Shown: positions 52,561-61,315, counted from the stretch's first letter. The stretch is 64,000 nt of DNA from Desulfobulbus sp. Tol-SR (GCA_000769715.1 JROS01000009.1:1-64000); one strand, 5' to 3'. Program-made: numbers and translations. Notes: a model not told the origin generated them from the letters alone.

Positions 52561-52932
52561 TCAGAGCGTTTGCGTGCTCGAGGTGACGGTCACCTCGAGC
52601 ACGCGGGTGAGGAAGGAAAACCCGGCCTTCATCATATCCCGTTCCGGACCCGAGGCGATGAATCTGGCCGTTCCTTCGAGAAGGAACCCACATCCCGGCC
52701 CATTGCGCCCAATGACCTCTTTGCTGCCGACAGTGAGTAAGACTGTATTGTTTTTCAGTGTTTTCTTCTCTGTCTTTCGCATGGCCCAGGCGGGGATCAA
52801 CAGCCTGCCATCGTTCGGGTTGACGAGATAGGTGTTCCAGGTGTTGACGACGTGGGCTTCGCCATCGGCACATGAAACTATGGAAACGACGCCTTCCTTG
52901 CCGATTACTTCCAAAAATTTGTCTGTCAACAT
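52561..52932 (-). CDS. Pyridoxamine 5'-phosphate oxidase-like FMN-binding protein
   Basis: 123-aa split-barrel protein. MLTDKFLEVIGKEGVVSIVSCADGEAHVVNTW is the family N-terminus. A GRLLIPAWAMRKTEKKTLKNN phosphate-binding-type stretch and VLLTVGSKEV follow, then GCGFLLEGTARF. Such proteins bind FMN or deazaflavin/heme, but the ligand is not determinable. The 3' end encodes RVLEVTVTSST within a perfect 16-bp inverted repeat. It is divergent from an Rrf2 regulator whose likely operator overlaps its promoter. Confidence 0.85.
   Translation of the reverse strand: MLTDKFLEVIGKEGVVSIVSCADGEAHVVNTWNTYLVNPNDGRLLIPAWAMRKTEKKTLKNNTVLLTVGSKEVIGRNGPGCGFLLEGTARFIASGPERDMMKAGFSFLTRVLEVTVTSSTQTL
52572..52604. 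repeat. Perfect 16-bp inverted repeat in a gene 3' end
   Basis: Arms GCGTGCTCGAGGTGAC and GTCACCTCGAGCACGC, separated by one base (G at 52588), are fully complementary. The repeat lies inside the last codons of the FMN-protein gene and would form a very stable hairpin in the mRNA. Confidence 0.95.
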
Positions 52933-52966
52933 GTCTGCACTCCGTGGGTGGAATTTAATTGTGGAC

Positions 52967-52989
52967 AAAATGTATCTATGATATCTTTT
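52967..52989. promoter_or_regulatory. Probable Rrf2 operator dyad
   Basis: AAAATGTATC-TAT-GATATCTTTT, arms matching at 8 of 10 positions, lies between the divergent FMN-protein and Rrf2 genes. It overlaps a likely -10 (TATAAA, 52987-52992, minus strand) of the FMN-protein gene. Confidence 0.55.
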
Positions 52990-53013
52990 ATACGGTGACG
53001 CGGTGAAAGTCAA
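52987..53013 (-). promoter_or_regulatory. Probable promoter of the FMN-protein gene
   Basis: On the minus strand TTGACT (53008-53013) and TATAAA (52987-52992) are spaced by 15 bp, slightly short (16 with the adjacent ATAAAA). The dyad at 52967-52989 covers its -10. Confidence 0.45.
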
Positions 53014-53073
53014 CCGATTTTTATGGACAACTGGTAACTAAATGAAATTGCAATTCATCCAAGGAGATAAAGA

Positions 53074-53565
53074 ATGCAGTTGAGTATCGGCGTTGAATAC
53101 GCGTTTCATTCGCTTTTTTACATGGTCGATCTCCCCGAACACAAATCGGTCGGAATCAGAGAGATAGCGAAATTAAACAAAATAACGGAGAGTTATCTCT
53201 CGAAGGTCTTCGCCAGGCTGCGAAAGGCCGGGATCGTGCGTTCGATTGCAGGGGTCAAAGGGGGGTATGAATTGGCGAGAAGAGCGGAGGATATCTCGTT
53301 CTGGGATATCATCGAAGCGATTGAAGGGGCCTCCTATTTTTTCCAATGCGTCGAAATTCGGAAAAAAAATATCTTTGTCGATGATCCCGGCCTCTTTACC
53401 GACAAGTGTCCCTGTCTGATCAAGGTGGTCATTCAGGAGGCAGAGGATCTGATGCGAGAGCGGTTGAAAACCCGGTCGCTCCGCTGGCTGCACGACCAGG
53501 TGGAGAAGGATTTTACCGCCGAGAAAAAGAAAACGATCGCCGCCTGGGCGAGAGATTTATTCTGA
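53074..53565 (+). CDS. Rrf2-family transcriptional regulator
   Basis: 163-aa Rrf2 protein. The winged-helix N-terminus reads MQLSIGVEYAFHSLFYMV, with SVGIREIAKLNKITESYLSKVFARLRKAGIV (recognition helix) and the wing GVKGGYELAR. The central region has cysteines at FFQCVEIRKK and DKCPCLI, a three-Cys set like that used for an iron-sulfur cluster in IscR/NsrR/RsrR, so redox or NO sensing is plausible. SD AAGGAGAT. It likely represses the divergent FMN-protein gene. Its 3' end overlaps nodB-type gene by 9 bp, convergent. Confidence 0.93.
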   Translation: MQLSIGVEYAFHSLFYMVDLPEHKSVGIREIAKLNKITESYLSKVFARLRKAGIVRSIAGVKGGYELARRAEDISFWDIIEAIEGASYFFQCVEIRKKNIFVDDPGLFTDKCPCLIKVVIQEAEDLMRERLKTRSLRWLHDQVEKDFTAEKKKTIAAWARDLF

Positions 53566-54393
53566 CTGAGCCGGCACCGGCACCATCACCGGATGGCCGA
53601 TCAGTTCCTCCAACGGCAGGACCCTGTGTTGCTCCGCCAGGTTTCTGAAGAGAACATCCAGTTCCTGCCGCCAGTCTGCCGACAATGACCGGTCGGCAGG
53701 GGAAATATCGTGCAGCAGCAGGATATCGCCCGGTCGCAGATGGCGCAGAATCCTCGCCGCGAGATGGTGAATATTCCTGTTGCCGCGATCGAAGGCCCGG
53801 CAACTGAAATTGACCACTTTCAAATCCATCCTGTCGAGCACCGGCACCAGCACCGGACTGACAATCCCGACGGGAGGTCGGAAGACGAGGGGACGGATGC
53901 CGGCCTTGGCGAGAATTTTCTGCGTCTTCTCGATGTCGCTGAACAGGCTTTCGGGTGAATGCAGCATCAGAAAATTGCTGTGTTCGTAGGAGTGATTGCC
54001 GATGCTATGGCCGCCTGCAAGTATCCCGGCGATCAATTCCGGATACGCTTCGGCCTGTTTGCCGACGACAAAGAAAGTGGCCCTGAGCCGATATCTGGCC
54101 AGAAGATCAAGCAATATCGGCGTCGACGAGGGGGACGGGCCATCGTCGAATGTCAGGGAAATCGCCTCAATGCCGGCACGGCCCCTGCTGATGGTCTCCG
54201 TATAGAAGGGAAATTGCGGAAAAAAGGGGGCCGCGACACACAGCCCGACGAACACCGTTAGCGGCACCACTGCCAAAGCAGGCTGCCACCAGGCCAGCGG
54301 CGCGGCCAGGGTCAGGGCGACAATTCCGCAGGTCTCGGCCCAACTGAGGCGGGATCTCATTCCGGATTTATTGATCTTCTTTTTCGCTGGCAT
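53557..54393 (-). CDS. Polysaccharide deacetylase (NodB domain), membrane-anchored
   Basis: 278-aa carbohydrate esterase 4. Two hydrophobic stretches (TCGIVALTLAAPLAWWQPALAV) precede a NodB domain: SLTFDDGPSPSSTP (metal Asp), GGHSIGNHSYEHSNF (metal His pair), FRPPVGIVSP, and LLLHD. The substrate is likely a N-acetylated sugar or lipid-linked sugar. Start 54393 overlaps the MMPL gene; ATG 54360 is an alternative. It is the last gene of the minus-strand lipid/PKS-like cluster. Confidence 0.9.
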   Translation of the reverse strand: MPAKKKINKSGMRSRLSWAETCGIVALTLAAPLAWWQPALAVVPLTVFVGLCVAAPFFPQFPFYTETISRGRAGIEAISLTFDDGPSPSSTPILLDLLARYRLRATFFVVGKQAEAYPELIAGILAGGHSIGNHSYEHSNFLMLHSPESLFSDIEKTQKILAKAGIRPLVFRPPVGIVSPVLVPVLDRMDLKVVNFSCRAFDRGNRNIHHLAARILRHLRPGDILLLHDISPADRSLSADWRQELDVLFRNLAEQHRVLPLEELIGHPVMVPVPAQSE

Positions 54394-57300
54394 ATCCGAC
54401 AATCCAGAACAGTTCACTATCGGCCGTGGGAGAGAGCCGGACGTTGACGAAACCGTGCTCTGCCATCCGGTCCCGAAGTTGTTCCGGGTGGCGGTAGTGG
54501 GGGACCAGACCGGTCCATCTGCACCGCCAGTCCTCGAAATGCCAGGCCGGCGACTTCCTGAGGGGAGGGGGAATGACGAACCTGATGACCAGCCTGCCTC
54601 CCGGATCGAGCAATCGGCGGCAGCGGACCAGGGTGGCCGTGAGCTGCTCCTCGTCGAGGTAATGCAGGATGTCGAGGAGGAGAATGAGGTCGAAGCTCCC
54701 GATGACCATTGGAAGATCAGGAGCCGCCCCCAGGAGTATGGTCCCTCGTTCCCGTACCGCCATCCCGGCCACCTTGACCCTTTCCGCGTCCGGATCGATT
54801 CCGGTCACCATCGAGCCGGGCAGGGCCTCGAGACACCAGCAGGCCGGCAGCCCATAGCCACAGCCGATATCGAGGATCCTGCCGATCTTCGGCTCCGGCC
54901 CCAGCATCCTGGCGAGATCCTGGAACAGCGGATCGTAACGCAGCTTGAACCGGGCGAACATCCGGTAGTAGGCCTTGAGCAATCGATAGCGGTGCAGTAC
55001 CCGCGCCGCGATCGGACCGGTCGGCATGGCAGCCGCATCGTCCCGGAAGTGCGCCTTCAGCAGCGGCGGCAGGAGCAGGAAGGTCCCGATCAGGGCATAG
55101 CCGATGCCGCAGAGGGAGGTGATGCCGACGCTGCGCAGGGTGGAATGGCTGGCGAAACAGAGCACGCCGAAGCCGATCATGGTCGAGGCCGCCGCCACCA
55201 GCAGGGCGCTGCGCAACAGGACATGGGAGGGGTGGTTGATGGTCCCGTACCATTGGCAGCCGCAGACGGTGTAGATGGCATAATCCACCCCCATGCCGAA
55301 GATCACGACCGTCAGCATGAGTCCCGGGATATCGAGGGGATGGCCGATCAGGTTGAGGGTGCCGAGGGTGCAGATGAAGGCGAAGACCAGGGGCGTCAGG
55401 GTGATGAGTGTCAGACGCCAGTCGAGGAACTGGAGAAACAGCAGCAGGGTGACCATCACGGCGATGATGAGCAGCATGACGGCAAAGGTGGAAAAGAGGA
55501 CGCGGCCCAGGCGGGTGGAGAAATGGGCGGCGTCGAAAATCTTGCCGTCCCGACCGTAATCCTGAAAAAATCGGTTGGGATCATAGGTGCCGCCGGGCAA
55601 GATGGTGATGAACTGGATCAACGGTCCCGACTCCTTGGCGGTTATCCCGAGCAGGGAATGGTAACGGGGTGGCGGCAGGACGGTCGTCGGCGGGGCGGAG
55701 TCGACGAGCCGGGCCATGAAAGGGGCGAAGGCCTCGGCGGTGAACCCCAGGTCGCGGCCCTCGCGGATCAATGTCCTGCCGAGTTGCTCGATTTTCTCCG
55801 GGGTCCAGAATCGGCGCCAGGCGGCGTGATTTTGTCGGCCTCGCTCCTCGCCGGGGAAAATCATCGATGGGGAAAAGGTCGATTGGAGGCGCTGCTGTTC
55901 GATATCGGTCTCCAGCCGGGCCAGCAGCCGGTCGTTGTGCCGCTGCAGCTCGGTCGGAGATCCGGCGGTGTGCATCAGGTACACCCGGTCGCCGATCTTC
56001 CCCCAGACCCCGGTAAAAAGCTCATCAGCCGCAAGGGTCGCGTCGCTGACGGTGTTCATGTCGCTGAGGCTGATGCGGAATTCCGGTTTGGCAAAGAACA
56101 GCAGAACGGCGGCGAGGAGCACCGCGGCCGCCGCCCCGACCTTGCCGGTACTGAACAGCGCTTCGGCGAGGGGGCGCAGAGGCGGGATGCGGTTGCCGGC
56201 GGAGGGCATGAGCGGGAAGATCTTCGGGAAGACGAAGTGGATAAAGAGATAGGCGAAGAGGAATCCCAGGGCGGTGAACTGACCGAGTTCGGCGAAGACC
56301 GGAAAGCCGCTGAAACTGAGGACGATGAAGGCGCCGACGGTGGTCAGCAGGGCCATGGTGCCGCCGATCGCCTGCACCTCCCGGGCCGCATGCTTGCCCC
56401 TGACGGCCTGGGGTTGATCGAGAAACAGCAGATAGGTGATGCTGTGATCGTCCATGATCGAAATCAACGCCCCGGAGAAGCCGAGGACGAGGATGGAGAT
56501 CGACGAGTGAAACAGGGAATAGACCAGCAGGGCCATCGCCGTCCCGGCCAGGGCCGGTACCAGGGTGAGCAGACCGAGCAACGGCCGGGGGAAGGCGAAG
56601 AGCAGCAATAAGGCCAGACCGGCGGTGGTCATGCCCAGGGCCAGTTGGACGTCGTGGCGGATAATCTCCTCGTTGTCGAGGGCCGCCCGATAGGCCCCGA
56701 CCGGGGTAATGGTGACGCCGATGCCGGCGGCGGCGTATTCGGCGGCCAGCTCGCTCGAGATAGCGGTGAACAGCTCGGCCAGTTGTCTGGCGGTGGCGGT
56801 ATCGCTGCCGGTGGCCTTGGGCCTGGCGGTAATGAGCAGGTGCCGGCCGTCGCGGGACAGTGGCCGGCCCTGCACCAGAGTGGCTCCGGGGGTCGGCGCC
56901 AGCGGCAGCATCCTGGCGAGCACCGTCTCCCTCAACCCGAGCGGGTCGGCGGCCACCAAGCCGGCCTGGCCGATGCCTTCCAGCCCCCGCATCCCTTCGA
57001 CGGTCTGCTGCAGCCGGGTCCGCACCGCATCTTCCGACAGCCGCGGCAGCACGGTCCGCTCCAGTTCCTCGCCGGTGAAGAGAAGGGCGAGGTTTTCGAC
57101 GATATGCGTGGTCAGCGCCGGGAGCATCGCCCCGGTCTCGCCCATGCCGATCGCCGCAAACAGGCCGCTGGCCTGCATCCTCTCCTCCGCCAGGGCCGCG
57201 CAGTGCATCAGGATATCCGCATCGTCCCGGTCAATGGCGAGGTCCACCGCCACCTGATCATGGACCGGATGGTGCTCGAAGATCGCCAGGGCATCGGTGA

Positions 57301-57436
57301 TGACCCGTTCGTCGGTGGGCAGCGACTTGAGCACATCGGTCTCGATATCCAGGCGCATCAGACCGAGGGCGGCGGCGCCGCCGATCAGGGCCAGGACAAG
57401 CAGGAGCAGGGGGAAGTTGACTCGCTGTTCGTTCAT
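54368..57436 (-). CDS. MMPL/RND exporter fused to a SAM-dependent methyltransferase
   Basis: 1022-aa two-part protein. Residues 1 to about 780 are an MMPL-family exporter: two repeats of a first helix (LLLLVLALIGGAAALGLM; AAAVLLAAVLLFF), a large periplasmic domain, and five-helix bundles (LLLLFAFPRPLLGLLTLVPALAGTAMALL; LLIIAVMVTLLLFLQFLDWRLTL) containing ISIMDDHSITYLLF and FGMGVDYAIYTV proton-relay segments. Residues about 820-1010 are a class I methyltransferase with ILDIGCGYGLPACW (SAM loop), VTGIDPD and LILLLDILHYLDEEQ. The fusion of export and methylation in one chain is unusual. It overlaps the GT25-like gene (ATGA). Confidence 0.9.
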   Translation of the reverse strand: MNEQRVNFPLLLLVLALIGGAAALGLMRLDIETDVLKSLPTDERVITDALAIFEHHPVHDQVAVDLAIDRDDADILMHCAALAEERMQASGLFAAIGMGETGAMLPALTTHIVENLALLFTGEELERTVLPRLSEDAVRTRLQQTVEGMRGLEGIGQAGLVAADPLGLRETVLARMLPLAPTPGATLVQGRPLSRDGRHLLITARPKATGSDTATARQLAELFTAISSELAAEYAAAGIGVTITPVGAYRAALDNEEIIRHDVQLALGMTTAGLALLLLFAFPRPLLGLLTLVPALAGTAMALLVYSLFHSSISILVLGFSGALISIMDDHSITYLLFLDQPQAVRGKHAAREVQAIGGTMALLTTVGAFIVLSFSGFPVFAELGQFTALGFLFAYLFIHFVFPKIFPLMPSAGNRIPPLRPLAEALFSTGKVGAAAAVLLAAVLLFFAKPEFRISLSDMNTVSDATLAADELFTGVWGKIGDRVYLMHTAGSPTELQRHNDRLLARLETDIEQQRLQSTFSPSMIFPGEERGRQNHAAWRRFWTPEKIEQLGRTLIREGRDLGFTAEAFAPFMARLVDSAPPTTVLPPPRYHSLLGITAKESGPLIQFITILPGGTYDPNRFFQDYGRDGKIFDAAHFSTRLGRVLFSTFAVMLLIIAVMVTLLLFLQFLDWRLTLITLTPLVFAFICTLGTLNLIGHPLDIPGLMLTVVIFGMGVDYAIYTVCGCQWYGTINHPSHVLLRSALLVAAASTMIGFGVLCFASHSTLRSVGITSLCGIGYALIGTFLLLPPLLKAHFRDDAAAMPTGPIAARVLHRYRLLKAYYRMFARFKLRYDPLFQDLARMLGPEPKIGRILDIGCGYGLPACWCLEALPGSMVTGIDPDAERVKVAGMAVRERGTILLGAAPDLPMVIGSFDLILLLDILHYLDEEQLTATLVRCRRLLDPGGRLVIRFVIPPPLRKSPAWHFEDWRCRWTGLVPHYRHPEQLRDRMAEHGFVNVRLSPTADSELFWIVGYASEKEDQ

Positions 57437-58170
57437 GGGCGGTGGCGCAGGGCGAGGAGGACGATGGCGATGATGGCGATCAGGAGGTGCGCGGCGAAGA
57501 TCACCGCCTTGTTGTTCTGAAATAGCTCACTGCATTTCTGCAGAAACGACAGGCCGCCGCACAGGTTGCGCAGCCGGTCGAGGACCACGGTACGGTTGTC
57601 GCTGCCGGCCAGCCCCTGATAGGCGCACATCGGATGCAGGGCGTACAGTCCGTCGCGGTATCTGCACAGCAGTGTGTCATAGGGGATGCCGCGCCATTCC
57701 TCGCGGATCAGGCCCTCGGCGAAGGGGCGGTTGACGGCATAGGCATGGGCGAGGCAGCGGTACCTGATCCTGCGCACCGCCCTGGTGGCGGTCGGCGAGG
57801 AGCCGCCGGTGATGCAGCCGAGGAAGAAGGCCTGCCACCGTGCGTTGTCGTGGAGGAAGCGGCAGGCCTCCTCCAGGCGCTGCCGGTTGAAGCCGCGAAA
57901 GAAGACATCGTCCTCAAAGACCAGGATGTGACGGGCACCGGTGGCCAGGCCTTTCTGCAGACAGAGCATATGCGATTGAAATATCCCCTGCGCCTGATCG
58001 GCCATATTCTTGCGGACGACAATGAATTCGACGAGGTCCGCCAGGCCGACGGCGGCGAATTGCCGCCTGGCCTCGAACTGTCGATCGGGTCGGCTCTCGA
58101 GGGTGATGCAGTAGATCCTGTCAAAAAATGTCCAGCAGGAAGGTGGTACTGCAGGGTTTGGAGCTGTCAT
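57433..58170 (-). CDS. Glycosyltransferase family 25-like protein
   Basis: 245-aa protein resembling LPS-modifying GT25 enzymes. FDRIYCITLESRPDRQFEARRQFAAVGL is the N-terminal motif with a usual CITL...RPDR pattern. ILVFEDDVFFRGF carries the DxD-like EDD. SHMLCLQKGL and HAYAVNRPFAE are family segments. A C-terminal helix (AVIFAAHLLIAIIAIVLLALRH) suggests membrane anchoring, not typical of GT25. It overlaps the next gene, the MMPL fusion. ATG 58170 has a purine-rich AAAGGGAAG upstream. Confidence 0.83.
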   Translation of the reverse strand: MTAPNPAVPPSCWTFFDRIYCITLESRPDRQFEARRQFAAVGLADLVEFIVVRKNMADQAQGIFQSHMLCLQKGLATGARHILVFEDDVFFRGFNRQRLEEACRFLHDNARWQAFFLGCITGGSSPTATRAVRRIRYRCLAHAYAVNRPFAEGLIREEWRGIPYDTLLCRYRDGLYALHPMCAYQGLAGSDNRTVVLDRLRNLCGGLSFLQKCSELFQNNKAVIFAAHLLIAIIAIVLLALRHRP

Positions 58171-58276
58171 GTTGCTTCCCTTTCCTCGGTGGGATACAAT
58201 AGATGATGCCGATCGAAACAACAGGTATCCCCATTCACTCTTTCATCCCGCCATCTGGCGGGCGCTACCGGTTTTC

Positions 58277-58666
58277 GTGAAACGACTATCACAACGGATC
58301 ATTCTGTATGTTGCCGCCACCGATTTCGTCCGCCGGGCGATCACCGAACGGGCGGATCTCGCCGCGTTCCGGGAAAAACCGACGCCGGCCGTGATCCTCG
58401 GGGTGTTGGCCATCGGCCTCAGTTTTCTCCTGGGCTGGCCGGCGATCGCCGCCCTCGGCGTTCTCGCGGTCAAGTGGCGGCAACCCTGGCTGGTGGTGGT
58501 GGGCGGGCCGCTGACCTACGGGTTCTCGCACCTGGTCTTTCTTTTGGGCATGTACCTGTCCGGAGCCGTCTATTCCCTCATTTTCTGCCGCTGGTTGACC
58601 AGGATCACCATGGAGCGGTGTCTCGCCTGGACCGCCACCGGTCAGCGGCGCGATCCGGAGGAGTAG
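58277..58666 (+). CDS. Small membrane protein on the opposite strand of the cluster
   Basis: About 129-aa protein with a GTG start at 58277 (frame opens at 58169 but the first 36 codons look non-coding). Two or three hydrophobic segments: PAVILGVLAIGLSFLLGWPAIAALGVLAV and WLVVVGGPLTYGFSHLVFLLGMYLSGAVYSLIFC, then a basic tail. It is plus-strand, set between the dehydratase and glycosyltransferase genes of a minus-strand cluster. No known family is recognised. Confidence 0.65.
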   Translation: MKRLSQRIILYVAATDFVRRAITERADLAAFREKPTPAVILGVLAIGLSFLLGWPAIAALGVLAVKWRQPWLVVVGGPLTYGFSHLVFLLGMYLSGAVYSLIFCRWLTRITMERCLAWTATGQRRDPEE

Positions 58667-58702
58667 GCCGGCCGGGTCGGCCGCCACCGGTGCCGTTCGG
58701 TG

Positions 58703-59545
58703 TCAGGAGGCCTTGACCCATGCCGGCGGCCTGATCCGCCCGCCGCTCACATCCCGCATCCGCAGGGCTGTAACCGTCTCCCGCAGGCGCCCTCCCTCGT
58801 CAAGTATCGCCAGGTCATAGACCAGTTCATTGTCCGCCCGTGACCGCAGTCGGACCCGAACGGCATAGGACTCGCCACCTTCGGTCGGCCGGGCGATGAC
58901 CCTGGCGGCGAACCCGACCGGGAAGGGGATGAAATCGACCAGCCGCTGGCCGTGGACGCAGGCGGCGTGCATCGCCCCGTCGAGGGGGAAGGGATTGCCG
59001 AGCGGTCCCCGAACCCCGTCCATCCGCGGCAGCTCCGGGGCCCGCACCCGGCCCCAGGCCATATCCGCCGTCAACCGCAGCCGGTCGCGAAGGGTCCGGT
59101 ACGTCGGGCCGAAGGGCACCAGGTCCCGGTAGATCCGATCGACCGATATTTCCAGGGCGGAATTGGCGGCTGGCGGAGCGGGAAGGCACCTCACCTCGGT
59201 CGGTGGAGACGGTGCGGCGGCGAAAGTCAGGTCGCAGTGGCTGACCAATCTCGTCATCGCCTTCACCCTCGACCGCGACAACAGCCCGGCCCGGACAACG
59301 CCGGAACTCACCTCCGTCAGCCTGACCAGGATCTCGAGCACCGCGGCGTCGGGAGCGATTTCCACAAACCTGGTGAAAGCGGTATCGGTCATGATCTTCG
59401 GATCGACCGTGGGGCAAGCCTCGGTTGCGGTGAGGGCGAGCAGCCGCATCGACTCCACCGCCGGCAGGATGGTCCGGTCGGCGAACCGGTGGTCATGGGC
59501 CCAGGGTTGGACGGGGAGGGCAAGGGGGATCAGGAAGGTCGACAT
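58703..59545 (-). CDS. Stand-alone PKS-type dehydratase (hot-dog)
   Basis: 280-aa protein resembling the double hot-dog polyketide synthase dehydratase domain. The N-terminal part has AHDHRFADRTILPAVE, matching HxxxGxxxxP of PKS dehydratases except that the Gly position is Asp. The second half has DGAMHAACVHGQ, with the catalytic Asp in DxxxH form. Such free-standing domains act on acyl-ACP beta-hydroxy intermediates. It overlaps the thioesterase stop (TGATG). The frame runs further upstream with no similarity. Confidence 0.75.
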   Translation of the reverse strand: MSTFLIPLALPVQPWAHDHRFADRTILPAVESMRLLALTATEACPTVDPKIMTDTAFTRFVEIAPDAAVLEILVRLTEVSSGVVRAGLLSRSRVKAMTRLVSHCDLTFAAAPSPPTEVRCLPAPPAANSALEISVDRIYRDLVPFGPTYRTLRDRLRLTADMAWGRVRAPELPRMDGVRGPLGNPFPLDGAMHAACVHGQRLVDFIPFPVGFAARVIARPTEGGESYAVRVRLRSRADNELVYDLAILDEGGRLRETVTALRMRDVSGGRIRPPAWVKAS

Positions 59546-60021
59546 CAGCGGGGGAACTGCTGCCACAGGGCGATGGTCCGGGCATCGATCTCCACCGGGA
59601 GGCCGTTGCCGTTGACCGCGCAATGCCGGGTAAAGCCGGTGCAGACGATCTCGCCGTTATCGGCCCGGGTGATCAGATAGTCGAACTGCACCTTCACCAG
59701 TTCCATCATCGCCGGGCGGGTGTGGATCATCATCAGGTCATCGTAATACAGCGGCGAATGATAGTTGAGCTCGGTCTTGATGATCGGGTAGACGTAGCCG
59801 CTGTCCTCGATCTGCTTGTACGGATAGTTGGCGTCGCGCATCAGCGAGGTCCGGCCGAACTCGAAATAGCGCAGATAGTTGGCGTGGTAGACCACCTGGG
59901 ACCGGTCGGTATCGACGTACAGGGTGCGCAGCTCGCAGCGGTGCCAGACCAGCGAGCTGTTGCGGTCGCGGACGTAGGCCGGGTTGTCGAGCGGCTCGGG
60001 GATGAAGCGTCTCGGTCGCAT
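59545..60021 (-). CDS. Hot-dog thioesterase (4HBT/YbgC-like)
   Basis: 158-aa acyl-CoA/ACP thioesterase. TLYVDTDRSQVVYHANYLRYFEFGRTSLM contains the Asp-dependent catalytic DTD region; PIIKTELNYHSPLYYDDLMMIHTRP and ARTIALWQQFP follow. It is coupled to the downstream dehydratase and to the upstream ketosynthase by overlapping start and stop codons. Likely releases or edits an acyl chain of the cluster. Confidence 0.9.
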   Translation of the reverse strand: MRPRRFIPEPLDNPAYVRDRNSSLVWHRCELRTLYVDTDRSQVVYHANYLRYFEFGRTSLMRDANYPYKQIEDSGYVYPIIKTELNYHSPLYYDDLMMIHTRPAMMELVKVQFDYLITRADNGEIVCTGFTRHCAVNGNGLPVEIDARTIALWQQFPR

Positions 60022-61286
60022 CACATACCTCGGAAGACGATGCAGCAGTTGGTGCCGCCGAAACCGAACGAGTTGGACAGCACGATCTCATGGGGGTAAC
60101 GACGCGCGGCATTGGGGACGACATCGAGGTCGGCAAGGCCCGGATCGGGCCGGTGATTGACGGTCGGCAGGACGACCTGCCGGCGCATCGCCTCGATGGC
60201 GAGGGCGGCCTCGATCGCCGCCGAGGCCCCGAGGGAGTGGCCGACCTGGGATTTGTTGGCGGAAATAGGGATCCTCGGCAACCTTCGGCCGAAGACCGTG
60301 CGCAGGCAGTCGGCCTCGACCCCGTCCCCGGTCGGGGTCGAGGTGCCGTGGGCATTGACGGCATCGACATCCTCGACGGCGAGGGCGGCGTCGTCGATGG
60401 CATCGCGCATCGCCCGGACGACGGTGGCCGGATTGGGGCGGGTGAAATGGTGGGCGTCGGAGTTCCAGCCGATCCCCAGCACCTCGGCCCGGGGGGCCAG
60501 GCCATGGGCCTGGACCGCCTCCTCCGCCGCCAGCACCAGGATTCCCGCCCCTTCGGCGAGGACGAAGCCCTTGCGGTCGACACTGAACGGGCGGGAGGCC
60601 TGGGCGGGATCCTCGTGCGCCCGGTCCTTCGGCCCGACATTGATCGTGGCCAGCATGTTGGCAAAACCGAGGATGATCTCGGGCACCAGGCAGGTCTCGA
60701 CCCCGCCGACCAGGGCGAAGTCGCAGTCGCCGTCGCGGATCATCCGGGCGCCGATGGCGATGGCGTGGTTGCCCGAGGCGCAGGCCCCCTGGGGCGAGAA
60801 GATCGGCCCGGTGAAGCCCAGCAGCATCCCGGCCTTGCCGGCCGGGAGATTGGCGCAGAGATTGGGCAGGAGGTAGGGGCTGACCTTGAGCGGTCCCAGC
60901 CGGGTATGGTTGCCCATGGCGATGCGGAAGGAATCGGTGCCGTTGAGGGCGGACCCGATCAGGCAGGCGGTCCTCGGCCCGGTGGCCGTATCCATCTCGA
61001 GGCCGGCATCGGCCAGTGCCTGGCGGCAGGTCTCCATGGTCAGAAAGACGAAACCGGCGTTCCACAGCGAGGCTTCCTTGCGGCTGACATAGCCGAAGGC
61101 CGCCGGATCCCAGTCGGGGATCTCGCCCACCACGTTGCTGCGGCTCTCGACCGCGCACCGGCTCAGGCGGCGGAACCCGGCCCGGCCGGCGACGGCCGCC
61201 TCCCAGGTCCGGCCGAAGGTGTTGCCAAGGGCGGTGGCGGCGGCGTAGCCGATAACCTGGACCCGGCGGTTGAGTGGTGCCTTCAT
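60021..61286 (-). CDS. Beta-ketoacyl-ACP synthase, cluster copy 1
   Basis: 421-aa KAS II/FabF-type condensing enzyme. Catalytic Cys in FSPQGACASGNHAI, His in NAHGTSTPTGD, and His with Lys in ANKSQVGHSLGAS are all present, so it should condense. The C-terminal FGFGGTNCCIVF is typical. The frame extends far upstream but without similarity, so ATG 61286 is the start. It follows the second ketosynthase by 29 bp. Substrate unknown. Confidence 0.93.
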   Translation of the reverse strand: MKAPLNRRVQVIGYAAATALGNTFGRTWEAAVAGRAGFRRLSRCAVESRSNVVGEIPDWDPAAFGYVSRKEASLWNAGFVFLTMETCRQALADAGLEMDTATGPRTACLIGSALNGTDSFRIAMGNHTRLGPLKVSPYLLPNLCANLPAGKAGMLLGFTGPIFSPQGACASGNHAIAIGARMIRDGDCDFALVGGVETCLVPEIILGFANMLATINVGPKDRAHEDPAQASRPFSVDRKGFVLAEGAGILVLAAEEAVQAHGLAPRAEVLGIGWNSDAHHFTRPNPATVVRAMRDAIDDAALAVEDVDAVNAHGTSTPTGDGVEADCLRTVFGRRLPRIPISANKSQVGHSLGASAAIEAALAIEAMRRQVVLPTVNHRPDPGLADLDVVPNAARRYPHEIVLSNSFGFGGTNCCIVFRGM

Positions 61287-61315
61287 CGTCTCCGTCCTTA
61301 TCCTTCCGCCTGCGC

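Noticed and set aside
54371-56611. 746-codon plus-strand frame over the MMPL fusion
   Set aside because: Antisense shadow, rich in Glu/Gly/Gln with no domain; the minus-strand protein is unmistakable.
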